The translations under genes were made by a program, and so were the position numbers. From Thermus hydrothermalis (GTDB lineage Bacteria > Deinococcota > Deinococci > Deinococcales > Thermaceae), in assembly GCF_022760925.1 (NCBI RefSeq), contig NZ_JAKTNT010000011.1, positions 1 to 64,000 on the forward strand: a DNA stretch of 64,000 bases. Reading direction: 5' to 3'. This document shows positions 44,101 through 56,521 of this stretch, piece by piece. Positions within the stretch are counted from its first letter, which is position 1. The number at the start of each line of letters is the position of its first letter. The notes below the pieces were generated by a model, which was given only the letters and a program-made list of their open reading frames with translations, did not search any database and had not been told where the DNA came from.

Positions 44101-44853
44101 GTGGACGCCCGCAAGCTCCTCCTCCTCTTCCTCCTCGCCGCCACCCTCCTGGCCCTGGGGGTCGTGGGGGTGAGCCTCTACTTTTTGCGGCCCCTCAAGG
44201 CCGAGCCCTGGGTGAAAGAGGCCCTTAGGGGCACGGGCCTGGAGGTGAAGGAGGCCCCCTACGGGCTAGAGCTTTCCCCCAAAAGCCCCAAGGCCCTCCT
44301 CGCCTTCTACCCTGGGGCCCGGGTGGAGCCCTTGGCCTACGCCCCCGTTTTGGCCCCCGTGGCCAAGGCGGGGTACCTGGTGGTCCTCCTAAAGGTCCCC
44401 TCGGGCATCGCCCTCCTGGCCAAGGAGGCGGCCCTGAAGGCCAAGGCCGCCCACCCGGGCCTTCCCCTGTCGGTGGGGGGGCATAGCCTGGGCGGGGTGG
44501 TGGCGGCGGAGCTCGCCGCCCGGGAGAAGCTCCCCCTGGTCCTCTTCGCCAGCTACCCGGAGGGCGACCTCTCCGGGGAAAGCTTCCCCACCCTGGCCCT
44601 TTTCGGCACGGAGGATGGCCTCCTCCCTCCGGAAGAAGCCCGGGGGAAGGCAAAACTACTTCCAAAGAACGCCCGCATCGTCTTCATCCCAGGGCTCAAC
44701 CATGCGGGCTTCGGCGCCTACGGCCCGCAGAAAGGCGACCGCCCGGCCCAAAGGCCCCGGGAAGCGCTTTGGCGGGAGATCCAGGAGGAGGTGCTTCTCT
44801 TCCTGGAAAGCCTAGGGTGGGACACCCCTCCCCCACCCCAGGCCCTACGCTAA
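44101..44853 (+). CDS. Membrane-anchored alpha/beta-hydrolase
   Basis: 250 aa from GTG 44101, 3 nt after the RND stop. An N-terminal membrane helix (LLLLFLLAATLLALGVVGVSLYF) anchors a hydrolase domain with nucleophile elbow GGHSLGGVVAAE, acid in FGTEDGLLPPEE and His in IPGLNHAGFGAYG. It belongs to the group with the GLNHAGFGxYGPQ motif common in bacteria. It may act at the outer face on a substrate related to the pump (positional inference). Confidence 0.85.
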   Translation: MDARKLLLLFLLAATLLALGVVGVSLYFLRPLKAEPWVKEALRGTGLEVKEAPYGLELSPKSPKALLAFYPGARVEPLAYAPVLAPVAKAGYLVVLLKVPSGIALLAKEAALKAKAAHPGLPLSVGGHSLGGVVAAELAAREKLPLVLFASYPEGDLSGESFPTLALFGTEDGLLPPEEARGKAKLLPKNARIVFIPGLNHAGFGAYGPQKGDRPAQRPREALWREIQEEVLLFLESLGWDTPPPPQALR

Positions 44854-44890
44854 GGGTATAGATCGCACCCACGAAAAGGCGCCAAGGGCC

Positions 44891-45196
44891 ATGCGGGAAA
44901 ACCTGGGAGAGGGCCTCCCCGAAGCCATTCCCCTCCTAACGGAAAAGGCCCCAGGGCTTCTTCTGGTACACGGCCGTAGCCGGAAAAGGGGGCGCTGGAC
45001 GAGAGGACCCGCACCCGCATCCTTACTAGGCACCACCCTAGCCACGGGTTCATCTGCGTGCGTGAAGGCCATGGCCCACCGGGCCAAGGGCCTCGGCATT
45101 TCCAAGGAGGAGCTCCTGGAAACCCTAAAAATCGCCTGCCAGGCCCAGGCCAACGCCGTCCTAGGGCACGCCACGTCCCTTTTGGAGGTGTTATAG
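44891..45196 (+). CDS. Carboxymuconolactone decarboxylase (AhpD-like) family protein, frameshift-altered
   Basis: 101 aa as read. The N-terminus (GEGLPEAIPLLTEKAPGLLL) and the C-terminal half (LGTTLATGSSACVKAMAHR, then helices to LLEVL) are CMD-like, with one Cys in SSACVKAMA. Between them, about 14 residues read from 44984-45025 are Arg/Pro-rich and unlike the family, while the frame one base earlier (44983-45024) encodes EKGALDERTRTRIL, the expected CMD helix. A -1 change near the AAAAGGGGG run and a +1 at about 45025 would explain this. Natural mutation or sequencing error cannot be separated here. The start is tentative. Confidence 0.6.
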   Translation: MRENLGEGLPEAIPLLTEKAPGLLLVHGRSRKRGRWTRGPAPASLLGTTLATGSSACVKAMAHRAKGLGISKEELLETLKIACQAQANAVLGHATSLLEVL

Positions 45197-45260
45197 TGGG
45201 GAAAGCCGGGGTGGGCGCCCCCCCTCGGGAACACTTCCCCCCACAAACCGACTGCTCAAG

Positions 45261-45282
45261 CCCTTTGCCCCATGGGGGAAGG
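45261..45282 (+). other. Hairpin just before the acnA ribosome binding site
   Basis: Arms CCCTT and CCCC pair with GGGG and AAGGG around a short loop, ending 3 nt before AAAGGAG. It could affect acnA translation, but no known riboswitch or IRE-like consensus is recognisable. Confidence 0.3.
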
Positions 45283-45295
45283 GAAAGGAGCCCGC

Positions 45296-48001
<2,706 letters not shown>

Positions 48002-48011
48002 GGAAAAGGGC

Positions 48012-48039
48012 ACCCCGGGGGGCTTCCCCCCGGGGTTTT
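48012..48039 (+). terminator. Terminator of acnA (probably bidirectional)
   Basis: A perfect 11-bp stem (48012-48022 with 48026-48036, loop ctt), followed by TTTT. On the minus strand the same stem is followed six bases later by TTTT, so it can also end the V-ATPase operon, whose last gene stops at 48048. Confidence 0.9.
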
Positions 48040-48047
48040 CCCTTGGC

Positions 48048-48719
48048 TTAGAGGCCCGCCCCGATCTCCAGCTGTGGGTTCGGCCGGGTGCCCTCGGCCT
48101 CCTGTTCCCTGGCCTCAATCTTGCCCTTGATGCGCTTGAGGCGGAAGGTGTCCTCCCGCTCCCGTTGCTCTAGCACCTGCTGGATGAAGCGGATCTGGGA
48201 GCGGATGCCGGGGATCACCACCTGCTCCAGGGCGTTCACCCGCCGCGTGGTCTTCTTGATCTCCTCGCCGATTTTCTTCAGGCGGGTTTCCGTGTTGGCC
48301 ACCTGGATCAGGGCCTCGGCGTAGCGCCGGAAGGCGCGGGCGGCCTCGAGGGTATAGGTGGGGGTGCCCACGGGGGAAAGCACCACCTTGTCGGAAAAGG
48401 TGACCTTGAGCCTGGGCACCTTGCTCCCCCAGACGTTCTCCACCTCCGCCTCCACCCCCTCCAGGGGCGGGACCCCAAGGCCTGCGGCGGCCACGCCCTC
48501 GGGCCCGTCAAAGGCCTGGGCCAGGAGGAGGGCGGAGTAGGCCTCCTGGGCCGCCTGGTTCAGGGCCTTCCTGGCCTCCAAAGCCTCCCGCACCAGGCCG
48601 AAGAACTCCGCCACCAGGGCGTCCCGCTTCTTCTTGAGGAGGTCCACCCCCTTCTGCGCCAGACGGAGCTGCCCCCGCCTTTGCAGAAGGTTCATCCGGG
48701 TGGGGCTGACCTGGCTCAT
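48048..48719 (-). CDS. atpD: V/A-type ATP synthase subunit D (central stalk)
   Basis: 223 aa. Long antiparallel coiled coil formed by the N- and C-terminal helices (SPTRMNLLQRRGQLRLAQKG at the start; ALEQVVIPGIRSQIRFI towards the end) with a globular middle. It is the rotor shaft inside the A3B3 ring, carrying subunit F. Last gene of the operon, 9 nt after atpB, with GGAGG before the ATG. Confidence 0.96.
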   Translation of the reverse strand: MSQVSPTRMNLLQRRGQLRLAQKGVDLLKKKRDALVAEFFGLVREALEARKALNQAAQEAYSALLLAQAFDGPEGVAAAGLGVPPLEGVEAEVENVWGSKVPRLKVTFSDKVVLSPVGTPTYTLEAARAFRRYAEALIQVANTETRLKKIGEEIKKTTRRVNALEQVVIPGIRSQIRFIQQVLEQREREDTFRLKRIKGKIEAREQEAEGTRPNPQLEIGAGL

Positions 48720-48728
48720 GCCGCCTCC

Positions 48729-50165
48729 TTAGTCCAGGGCCTGCGGCGCGCCCCAGATCTCCTCCAGCTTCTGCCCGTAGTATTTGCCGATGTGGTCCTT
48801 GGAGATGCGCTTGAGCTCGCCCTGGGGAAGCATGGAAAGGAGGGCCCAAGCGATCTGCAGGCTCTCCTCAATGGACCGGTTCTGCTGCCCCTGGTTGATG
48901 AAGTGCTTCTCAAAGGCGTCGGCGAACTGCAGGTAGCGGCGGTCGTTCTCCGTGAGGGCATCCTCGCCGATGATGGCCACCAGCTTGCGGATGTCCACGC
49001 CGTTGGCGTAGGCGGAGTAGAGCTGGTCGGACACCTGCTTGTGGTCCTCCCGGGTCTTGCCCTTGCCCACCCCGTTGTTCATGAGGCGGGAGAGGGAGGG
49101 CAGGGGGTCAATGGGCGGGTAGATGCCCTTGCGGTGGAGCTCCCGGGAGAGCTGGATCTGCCCCTCGGTGATGTAGCCCGTGAGGTCGGGGATGGGGTGG
49201 GTGCGGTCGTCGTCGGGCATGGAGAGGATGGGGATCTGGGTCACGCTCCCCTTCTTCCCCGCCACCACCCCGGCCCGCTCGTAGATGGTGGCCAGGTCGG
49301 TGTACATGTAGCCGGGGTAGCCGCGGCGCCCAGGGATCTCCTCGCGGCTCGCCCCAATCTCCCGCAGGGCCTCGCAGTAGTTGGTCATGTCCGTGAGGAT
49401 CACCAGCACGTGGTAGTCGTGCTCAAAGGCCAGGTACTCCGCCACGGTGAGGGCCATGCGGGGGGTGAGGAGGCGCTCAATGGTGGGGTCGTCCGCCTTG
49501 TTGAGGAAGAGGACGGAGCGGCTTAAGGCCCCGGTGCGCTCAAACTCCTGGATGAAGTAGGAGAGCTCCCGCTGGGTGATGCCCATGGCGGCGAAGACCA
49601 CGGCGAAGGGCTCCTCCTTCTCCCCTTCCCCGGAGAGGTCGGGACGGACCGTGGCCTGCCGGGCGATCTGGGCAGCGATCTCGTTGGCGGGGAGGCCCGA
49701 GCCGGAGAAGATGGGGAGCTTCTGCCCCCGCACCAGGGTGTTCATCACGTCAATGGTGGAGATGCCCGTCTGGATGAACTCCTCCGGCTTCCTCCGGGCC
49801 ACGGGGTTCAGGGGAAGGCCCACGATGGGAAGCCGCTTCTCCGGGGTGATGGGGGGAAGGCCGTCAATGGGCTTGCCGATACCGTTGAAGCGGCGGCCCA
49901 GCATCTCCTTGGAAACCCCGAGCCGGGCCACGTCCTCCACCAGGCTCACCGTGGTGGTGGCCAGGTCCAGCCCCGTGGTCTCCTCAAACACCTGGATGAC
50001 GGCGTACTCCTCGGAAACCTCAATCACCTGCCCGCCGCGCACCCGGCCCGAGCCGTCCTTGATGTCCACGATGGCGCCGTAGGCCAGGTCCTTGGCGTTC
50101 TCCACGAAGAGCAGGGGACCGGAGATGTAGGTGACGCCGGTGTACTCCTTCTTCAAGAGGTCCAT
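48729..50165 (-). CDS. atpB: V/A-type ATP synthase subunit B
   Basis: 478 aa. The regulatory nucleotide-binding-like subunit alternating with A in the head. It starts [21 protein letters not shown] and has the conserved [20 protein letters not shown] and [23 protein letters not shown] regions. It lacks a P-loop (GPxGSGKT), as B subunits do. 9 nt after atpA with GGGAGG upstream. Confidence 0.97.
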   Translation of the reverse strand: MDLLKKEYTGVTYISGPLLFVENAKDLAYGAIVDIKDGSGRVRGGQVIEVSEEYAVIQVFEETTGLDLATTTVSLVEDVARLGVSKEMLGRRFNGIGKPIDGLPPITPEKRLPIVGLPLNPVARRKPEEFIQTGISTIDVMNTLVRGQKLPIFSGSGLPANEIAAQIARQATVRPDLSGEGEKEEPFAVVFAAMGITQRELSYFIQEFERTGALSRSVLFLNKADDPTIERLLTPRMALTVAEYLAFEHDYHVLVILTDMTNYCEALREIGASREEIPGRRGYPGYMYTDLATIYERAGVVAGKKGSVTQIPILSMPDDDRTHPIPDLTGYITEGQIQLSRELHRKGIYPPIDPLPSLSRLMNNGVGKGKTREDHKQVSDQLYSAYANGVDIRKLVAIIGEDALTENDRRYLQFADAFEKHFINQGQQNRSIEESLQIAWALLSMLPQGELKRISKDHIGKYYGQKLEEIWGAPQALD

Positions 50166-50174
50166 CTTCCCTCC

Positions 50175-51911
<1,737 letters not shown>

Positions 51912-51923
51912 CTTCCCTCCATC

Positions 51924-52244
51924 CTACAACTTGATGTCAAAGCCGATGGTGCGCCGCACCAGCTCGCGCATGTAGCCTTCCACATCGGGGTTTTGGAAGG
52001 CCTCCTTCAGGCCCGCCATGGGCAGGAGGACGGGAAGGTCCTTCCCCCGCATGAGGCGCTCCACCGCCTTCTCCGGCTCGGGCAGAAGGCCCTGGTCCAC
52101 GGCCACCAGGGCGTACCCCCCTTGCCCCACCAGCCTCTCCAAAAGGGCCTTGGCCTCCTCCGGGCTTTGGGCGGCGTAGGCCTCGAGGCCCGCCAAGCGA
52201 AAGCCCTGGGCGGACTCGGGATCGGCGATCACGGCGATCCTCAT
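51924..52244 (-). CDS. atpF: V/A-type ATP synthase subunit F
   Basis: 106 aa Rossmann-like small rotor subunit: IAVIADPESAQGFRLAGLEAY at the N-terminus, YALVAVDQGLLP in the middle, and a C-terminal helix GYMRELVRRTIGFDIKL. It binds subunit D and can shift between retracted and extended forms. ATG overlaps the atpC stop (ATGA 52241-52244). Confidence 0.95.
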   Translation of the reverse strand: MRIAVIADPESAQGFRLAGLEAYAAQSPEEAKALLERLVGQGGYALVAVDQGLLPEPEKAVERLMRGKDLPVLLPMAGLKEAFQNPDVEGYMRELVRRTIGFDIKL

Positions 52245-53212
52245 GCGCAGGCCACCTCCTCCTCCACCTGGGCCCGGGGCAGGCCGAAGTAGGCCCGCCG
52301 GGCCAAAAGCCTAAGCCGCATGGCCTCCCACTCCCGCTCCTTCACGTAGGCGAGGACCAGCCCCACCCCCAAGGGGTCGGAAGCCCCCTTCCGCGCCTCC
52401 TTCAGGAGCAGGCACCTCAGGCGCTTTTCCAGCTCCTTCAGGTCCCGCACCCCGGCCAAGGGGGCGAAGGGGGTGCCGGATAGCTCGTCCAAAACGGCGT
52501 AGTCCCCCTCCAAGAGCCGGGCGAAGCGCACCCGGTCCACGAACCGCCCCCCCCGGACGAAAAGCCCCTCGGGGGATACCCCCTGCCCTTGGAGCTTGAA
52601 GGCGGTGCGCAGGTTCTCGGCGTCCACCTCCAGGGCCAGGTAGTCCCGCAGGAAGGGAGCCTCGAGGGCCTTGGCCGCCTTGGCCACGTCCTCAAAGAAG
52701 CGCTTGGCCAAGAGGGCTTCCACCCGGGCAAGCTCCTGGGTTTCCCTGAGGACCGCCCGCAGGGCCCGGGCCAAGGGGTGGCCGGGAACGGAGAGGACCT
52801 GGGCCATGCCCGGGAGATCCTGCGCCTCGTAGGCTTGACGCCAAAGGGGCTCCTTGAGGGTCCCCGGCAGGAGGAGGATTTCCTCAAAGGGGCGGCCCGT
52901 GGCCTTGGCCCGCAGGAGGGCCTGCAGGTTGGTGAGGTCGTTGCGGAGCAGGAGCAGGCGCACCGCCTCCCGGGCCTCCCCGGTGACGAGGCCGGGCAGG
53001 TCCCCCACCAGCCGGGCCAGGGTACGCCCCACCGCCCGGTCCACATCGGGAAGGCCCTGCCCCGCAAGCTCCGCCCCGTAGACGCTTTCCGAAAGGAGGC
53101 GGAGGAACTCGGGGTAGGCCAGGTCCAAGGCCTCCTGGAAGAAGCTCTCCTTCAGGAGGCTCTGGCGCCTCGCCCGCACCCGGGCGTTTAGGTAGGCGAA
53201 GTCATCCGCCAT
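52241..53212 (-). CDS. atpC: V/A-type ATP synthase subunit C
   Basis: 323 aa, almost entirely helical. A funnel-shaped protein that couples the c-ring to the D/F shaft. FAYLNARVRARRQSLL at the start and the repeated LRNDLTNLQALLRAKATG segment are typical of the family. It begins 3 nt after the atpE stop. Confidence 0.95.
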   Translation of the reverse strand: MADDFAYLNARVRARRQSLLKESFFQEALDLAYPEFLRLLSESVYGAELAGQGLPDVDRAVGRTLARLVGDLPGLVTGEAREAVRLLLLRNDLTNLQALLRAKATGRPFEEILLLPGTLKEPLWRQAYEAQDLPGMAQVLSVPGHPLARALRAVLRETQELARVEALLAKRFFEDVAKAAKALEAPFLRDYLALEVDAENLRTAFKLQGQGVSPEGLFVRGGRFVDRVRFARLLEGDYAVLDELSGTPFAPLAGVRDLKELEKRLRCLLLKEARKGASDPLGVGLVLAYVKEREWEAMRLRLLARRAYFGLPRAQVEEEVACA

Positions 53213-53215
53213 GGC

Positions 53216-53782
53216 CTAGCCCCAAAGCACCGCGGCCACCCTGGCGGAAAGGGCGTCCCACGCCCGCTCCAGGCGGCCTTCCAAGGTGTTTTCCACCTGG
53301 GTCTTGCCCTCTTTCCCCAAGGCCCGCACCCCAAGCCGCAGGGCGGGGTCGGCCGTAAGCTCCAGGCCCCTTTCCCGGGCCAAGGGCTCCAGGTGGGGTA
53401 GGTTCTCCGGGTGGGAGGCCAAGCCCTTGGGCTCGGGCAAGGCGGAAAGGGCCTCCAAGGCGAGCTTCCTCAGGACCTCCTGCCACTCGGGCTTTTCCGG
53501 CAGGGCCGCCAAGGCCTCCCGCACCTTGGCCCGCACCGCCTCCAGCACCTCCCCCTTGGCCTCGGTGCGGGCGGTGGCCAGAAGGAGCTCCCCGGCGCTT
53601 TCCGTCCGCCGCAGGGCGGCCTGGTACTGGGCCTCGAGGGCCCGCTTCCTTGCGGCCAGAAGGGCCTCGGCCTTGGCCTCTGCCTCCTTGCGCAAGGCTT
53701 CCGCCTTGGCCTTGGCCTCCTCCAGAAGGGCGCGGATCTCCGCCTCCACCTCCTGGCTCAGAATGGCTTCCAGTTTAGACAT
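53216..53782 (-). CDS. atpE: V/A-type ATP synthase subunit E (peripheral stalk)
   Basis: 188 aa. The N-terminal half is a charged helix (EVEAEIRALLEEAKAKAEAL and onwards) that forms a coiled coil with subunit G. The C-terminal globular domain (about 100-188) binds the head. Preceded by a hairpin and T run at 53802-53825, after which GGAGGG serves the ATG. Confidence 0.95.
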   Translation of the reverse strand: MSKLEAILSQEVEAEIRALLEEAKAKAEALRKEAEAKAEALLAARKRALEAQYQAALRRTESAGELLLATARTEAKGEVLEAVRAKVREALAALPEKPEWQEVLRKLALEALSALPEPKGLASHPENLPHLEPLARERGLELTADPALRLGVRALGKEGKTQVENTLEGRLERAWDALSARVAAVLWG

Positions 53783-53796
53783 CTTCCCTCCTTGGG

Positions 53797-53825
53797 AAAA
53801 AGCCCTGCCCCCGTTGGGGCAGGGC
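53797..53825 (-). terminator. Terminator-like hairpin after the c-ring gene
   Basis: A perfect 10-bp stem (53802-53811 with 53816-53825, loop of four) followed on the minus strand by TTTTT. It lies between atpL and atpE inside the operon. It can act as a partial terminator, or as a 3' stabiliser of an upstream processed mRNA, giving more c-subunit than downstream products. Confidence 0.75.
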
Positions 53826-53837
53826 CCAAGAAGCCCC

Positions 53838-54137
53838 TTAGAGCTTGCCGTTCAGGATGAAGGCGATGAGGAGACCGAAGATCACCAGGGTTTCGGGCAG
53901 GAGCAGGAAGATGAGGGCGGTACCGAAGTTACCCCGGTCCTCGGCGATGGCCCCCACGCCGGCGGCCCCGATGCGGGCCTGGGCCACGCCCGTGCCCAAG
54001 GCGGCTAGGCCCACGGCGAGCCCCATGCCCACGGCGATGAGACCCCGGTCCAAGCCTCCGGAGGCCGCCGCCTCCTCCGCCGCCAAAGCCAACGCGCCGA
54101 ACACCGCTACCAAAACCAGAACGAGCAGCTTCTTCAT
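53838..54137 (-). CDS. atpL: V/A-type ATP synthase c-ring subunit (L/K)
   Basis: 99 aa. A cleavable signal (KKLLVLVLVAVFGALALA) is followed by two membrane helices, with the ion-binding Glu82 in FLLLPETLVIFG. About a dozen copies form the rotor ring in Thermus. Thermus c-subunits are known to have a signal peptide, which matches. Located between atpI (13 nt) and the hairpin at 53802-53825. Confidence 0.95.
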   Translation of the reverse strand: MKKLLVLVLVAVFGALALAAEEAAASGGLDRGLIAVGMGLAVGLAALGTGVAQARIGAAGVGAIAEDRGNFGTALIFLLLPETLVIFGLLIAFILNGKL

Positions 54138-54150
54138 CCTTACCCTCCCT

Positions 54151-56109
54151 TTACTGCGTCTCGCGGACGCTTTTGAACGGCCGGTATGGCCTGCCGTTCT
54201 CCTCGTAGAAACCGAACTTGGTGAAGAACTCCACCCAGATAAGACGGATGGGCTGGAGCATGTGCCCCAAGGTGGTGAGGAGGAGGATGAGGAGGTGCAA
54301 GACGCCCGCCACCACGATGCCCAAAAGCGCCCCCAAAAGGCCCATCCGCTCCGCCATGGCGAAGCCCACGTCCGTGAGAAGGCCCGCCAGGATGCCGCCT
54401 GCGGCCCCCACGGCGTAGATACGGATGTGGGAGAGGATGTGCCCCGCCTGGGTGAAGATCTCCGGGATCATGAGCCAGATGCGGCTCATGAGGACCGCTA
54501 GCAAAAAGACGCCAAAGCCCAGGTACATGAGGCCCGCAAGCCACCCCGCCTGCAGGTTCCCCAGGTAGGAGGCGGCCAGGGCCAGGATGCCCACAAGCCC
54601 GCCCAGGTACCCCACCCCTTCCCAGAAGTGGGCCATGTGGCGGTGCTTGAGCCCCAGGTAGGCCCTGAGGATGAGCCCAAAGAAGACCACGACCACGCCG
54701 AAGGCCACGGAGAGGAGGATGAGGAGGTTGGCGGTCTTGGCGGTGTCAATGCGGGGGATGAGGATGGGGATGAGGCCCGGGTGCTCGGGGGTGCCGAAGA
54801 CCCCCAGGTGCTCCAGGAAGGTGCCGAAGAACTCCCCGTAGATGAAGCCCCAGACCACCGTCCAGAAGACCATCCAGTTGAGGATGTAGACGAGCTTGCC
54901 GATCACCTGGGGCTTGAGCCTGAGGGCGAAGAGGTCAATGACCAGGGGCTCGTTCCGCTTCACGAACCCGGAAAGCCAGCGCCCAAGGAGGAGGAAGAGA
55001 AGGGCGTAGCCGATGTCCCCCACGATCATCCCGAACCAGAAGGGGAAGAAGATGGGGACCACCGGGGTGGGGTCAAGGGAGCCGTACTTGGGCGTGTTCA
55101 GGAAGCTCACCAAAAGCTCAAAGGGCTTGACCCAAGGGGGGTTGTCCAAGGCCACGGGGATGCGGTCCGCCTCGTGGTGCTCGTCCACCGGCTCAAAAGC
55201 GTAGACCACCCCCTCCTTGTGCCGGGCCAGGGCCTCCTCCACCTTGGACTTGGCCTTCACGGGCACGTAGCCCAAAAGGGCGAAGCCAAAGCGGCCCGAA
55301 GCCAACTCCTCTAGGGCCTTCAGCCGGGCCACCTCGTCCTTGGCCCGGGTCCAGAGGCTTTGCAGGGTGGAGGTGGCCTCCTTGGCCAGCTTGGCCAGGG
55401 CCTGGCGCACCTCGGATAGCTCCCTAGGCGCCGCCTCCGCCCGCTCCTTAAGCCTGCGGGCCGCCTGGGAAAGGGGAAGCTCCCCGTAGGCCCCAGGCAG
55501 GCGGAGCTCGGCGATGCCGGCCCGGGAGAGGGCGGCCTTGGCCGCCTCCAGGTCCCGGCGGTGCACCACCAAAAGGGCAGCAAGCCCCTTGGCGTAGGGC
55601 TCGCTAGCCAGGAGGAAGCGGTCTTCCAAGGCCTTTTGGAGCGCCTCCTCCACCAAGGGCAACTCCTTTTCCGTGAGGAGGAAGGGGATCACCCGGAGGA
55701 AGGGGCTTTGGTCCAAGCCCTGGGCCAAACCGGCGAGCTTCTCCAAGGGCTCCAGGTAGGCCTGGGCCAGGGAAAGCTCCTCCTCAAGCTCCTGCATCTG
55801 CCGGGAAAGCCCTTCCGCATGCCCCTGGATGGGGGCAAGGGCCTTCTCCGCCGCCTCGAGGCCCTCCGGGAAAGGCCGGGAAGGCGCCACCTCCTGGCCT
55901 AGGAGGGTAAGGGTGTGCTCGGCCCCCGCCGCCACCCCTTCCCAGCGCCTCAGCTCTTCCCTTTCCTCGGGGGAAAGCTTGTACTCCGCAAGCTCCGCCA
56001 CCCGGAGGGTTTCCAGGTGCACCACCCCCGCCTGCTGCAGGCTATGGAGAAGCTCCTTGGCCCGGCCCTTGGGCCCGGCTAGGAGCAGCTTCTCCATGGG
56101 AGCGATCAC
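54151..56109 (-). CDS. atpI: V/A-type ATP synthase subunit I (a-subunit)
   Basis: 652 aa. A cytoplasmic N-terminal half (about 1-320) with a long coiled coil binds the EG stalks. The C-terminal half has eight membrane helices (from about 345 to 640) forming the proton half-channels next to the ring. Typical segments include TPVVPIFFPFWFGMIVGDIGY and SHIRIYAVGAAGG. ATG overlaps the atpG stop (56106-56109). Confidence 0.96.
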   Translation of the reverse strand: MIAPMEKLLLAGPKGRAKELLHSLQQAGVVHLETLRVAELAEYKLSPEEREELRRWEGVAAGAEHTLTLLGQEVAPSRPFPEGLEAAEKALAPIQGHAEGLSRQMQELEEELSLAQAYLEPLEKLAGLAQGLDQSPFLRVIPFLLTEKELPLVEEALQKALEDRFLLASEPYAKGLAALLVVHRRDLEAAKAALSRAGIAELRLPGAYGELPLSQAARRLKERAEAAPRELSEVRQALAKLAKEATSTLQSLWTRAKDEVARLKALEELASGRFGFALLGYVPVKAKSKVEEALARHKEGVVYAFEPVDEHHEADRIPVALDNPPWVKPFELLVSFLNTPKYGSLDPTPVVPIFFPFWFGMIVGDIGYALLFLLLGRWLSGFVKRNEPLVIDLFALRLKPQVIGKLVYILNWMVFWTVVWGFIYGEFFGTFLEHLGVFGTPEHPGLIPILIPRIDTAKTANLLILLSVAFGVVVVFFGLILRAYLGLKHRHMAHFWEGVGYLGGLVGILALAASYLGNLQAGWLAGLMYLGFGVFLLAVLMSRIWLMIPEIFTQAGHILSHIRIYAVGAAGGILAGLLTDVGFAMAERMGLLGALLGIVVAGVLHLLILLLTTLGHMLQPIRLIWVEFFTKFGFYEENGRPYRPFKSVRETQ

Positions 56110-56420
56110 GGCAAGACCTCCTTGAGCACCAGGCTCACCGCCTCCTCCAGGCGGGCCATGCCCTTCTCCTTCACCGCCTGGGCCTCGGCCTCCGCCCGCT
56201 TGCGGTACTGGGCCAGGAGGGCTTCGGTTTCCCTGGCCTCCTTTTCCTTGAACTCCGCCTCCAAGGCCTTGGCCTTGGCCTCCGCCTCCTCCAGGAGGGC
56301 CTTGGCCTCGGCCTCCGCCCGCTTAAGGAGGTCCTCCGCCTCCTTCTTGGCGGCCTCGAGGCGGGCAAGGAGCTCTTTCTCCTTCTCCGCTAGGGTCTTG
56401 ATAAGTCCCAGGCCTCCCAT
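56106..56420 (-). CDS. atpG: V/A-type ATP synthase subunit G (peripheral stalk)
   Basis: 104 aa, nearly a single charged helix with regular Ala/Glu/Lys heptads (KRAEAEAKALLEEAEAKAKA). It pairs with subunit E to form the two stator stalks. First gene of the nine-gene operon, with AAGGAGG before ATG 56420. Some papers call it H. Confidence 0.94.
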   Translation of the reverse strand: MGGLGLIKTLAEKEKELLARLEAAKKEAEDLLKRAEAEAKALLEEAEAKAKALEAEFKEKEARETEALLAQYRKRAEAEAQAVKEKGMARLEEAVSLVLKEVLP

Positions 56421-56465
56421 CGCCCCTCCTTATGTGAAAACATGCGCAAAGTGCGCCCGCCGGTC

Positions 56466-56494
56466 ATGATACCGGCCACGGGGGCAAGCGTCAA
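56466..56494 (-). promoter_or_regulatory. Promoter of the V-ATPase operon
   Basis: On the minus strand, -35 TTGACG (56489-56494), spacer of 17, -10 TATCAT (56466-56471). Predicted start near 56459, giving a leader of about 39 nt. It is the strongest-looking promoter in the window and fits a major energy operon. Confidence 0.8.
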
Positions 56495-56509
56495 CCAACC
56501 CCGCCTAAG

Positions 56510-56515
56510 TATACT
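56510..56515 (+). promoter_or_regulatory. -10 box of rlmO (leaderless)
   Basis: TATACT, six bases, then GTG 56522. Divergent from the V-ATPase promoter, with about 17 bp between this -10 and its -35. Confidence 0.55.
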
Positions 56516-56521
56516 GAAGCG

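Noticed and set aside
45197-45295. Leader of acnA as a known riboswitch
   Set aside because: It is only about 100 nt with a single small hairpin, and I cannot match it to any riboswitch core.
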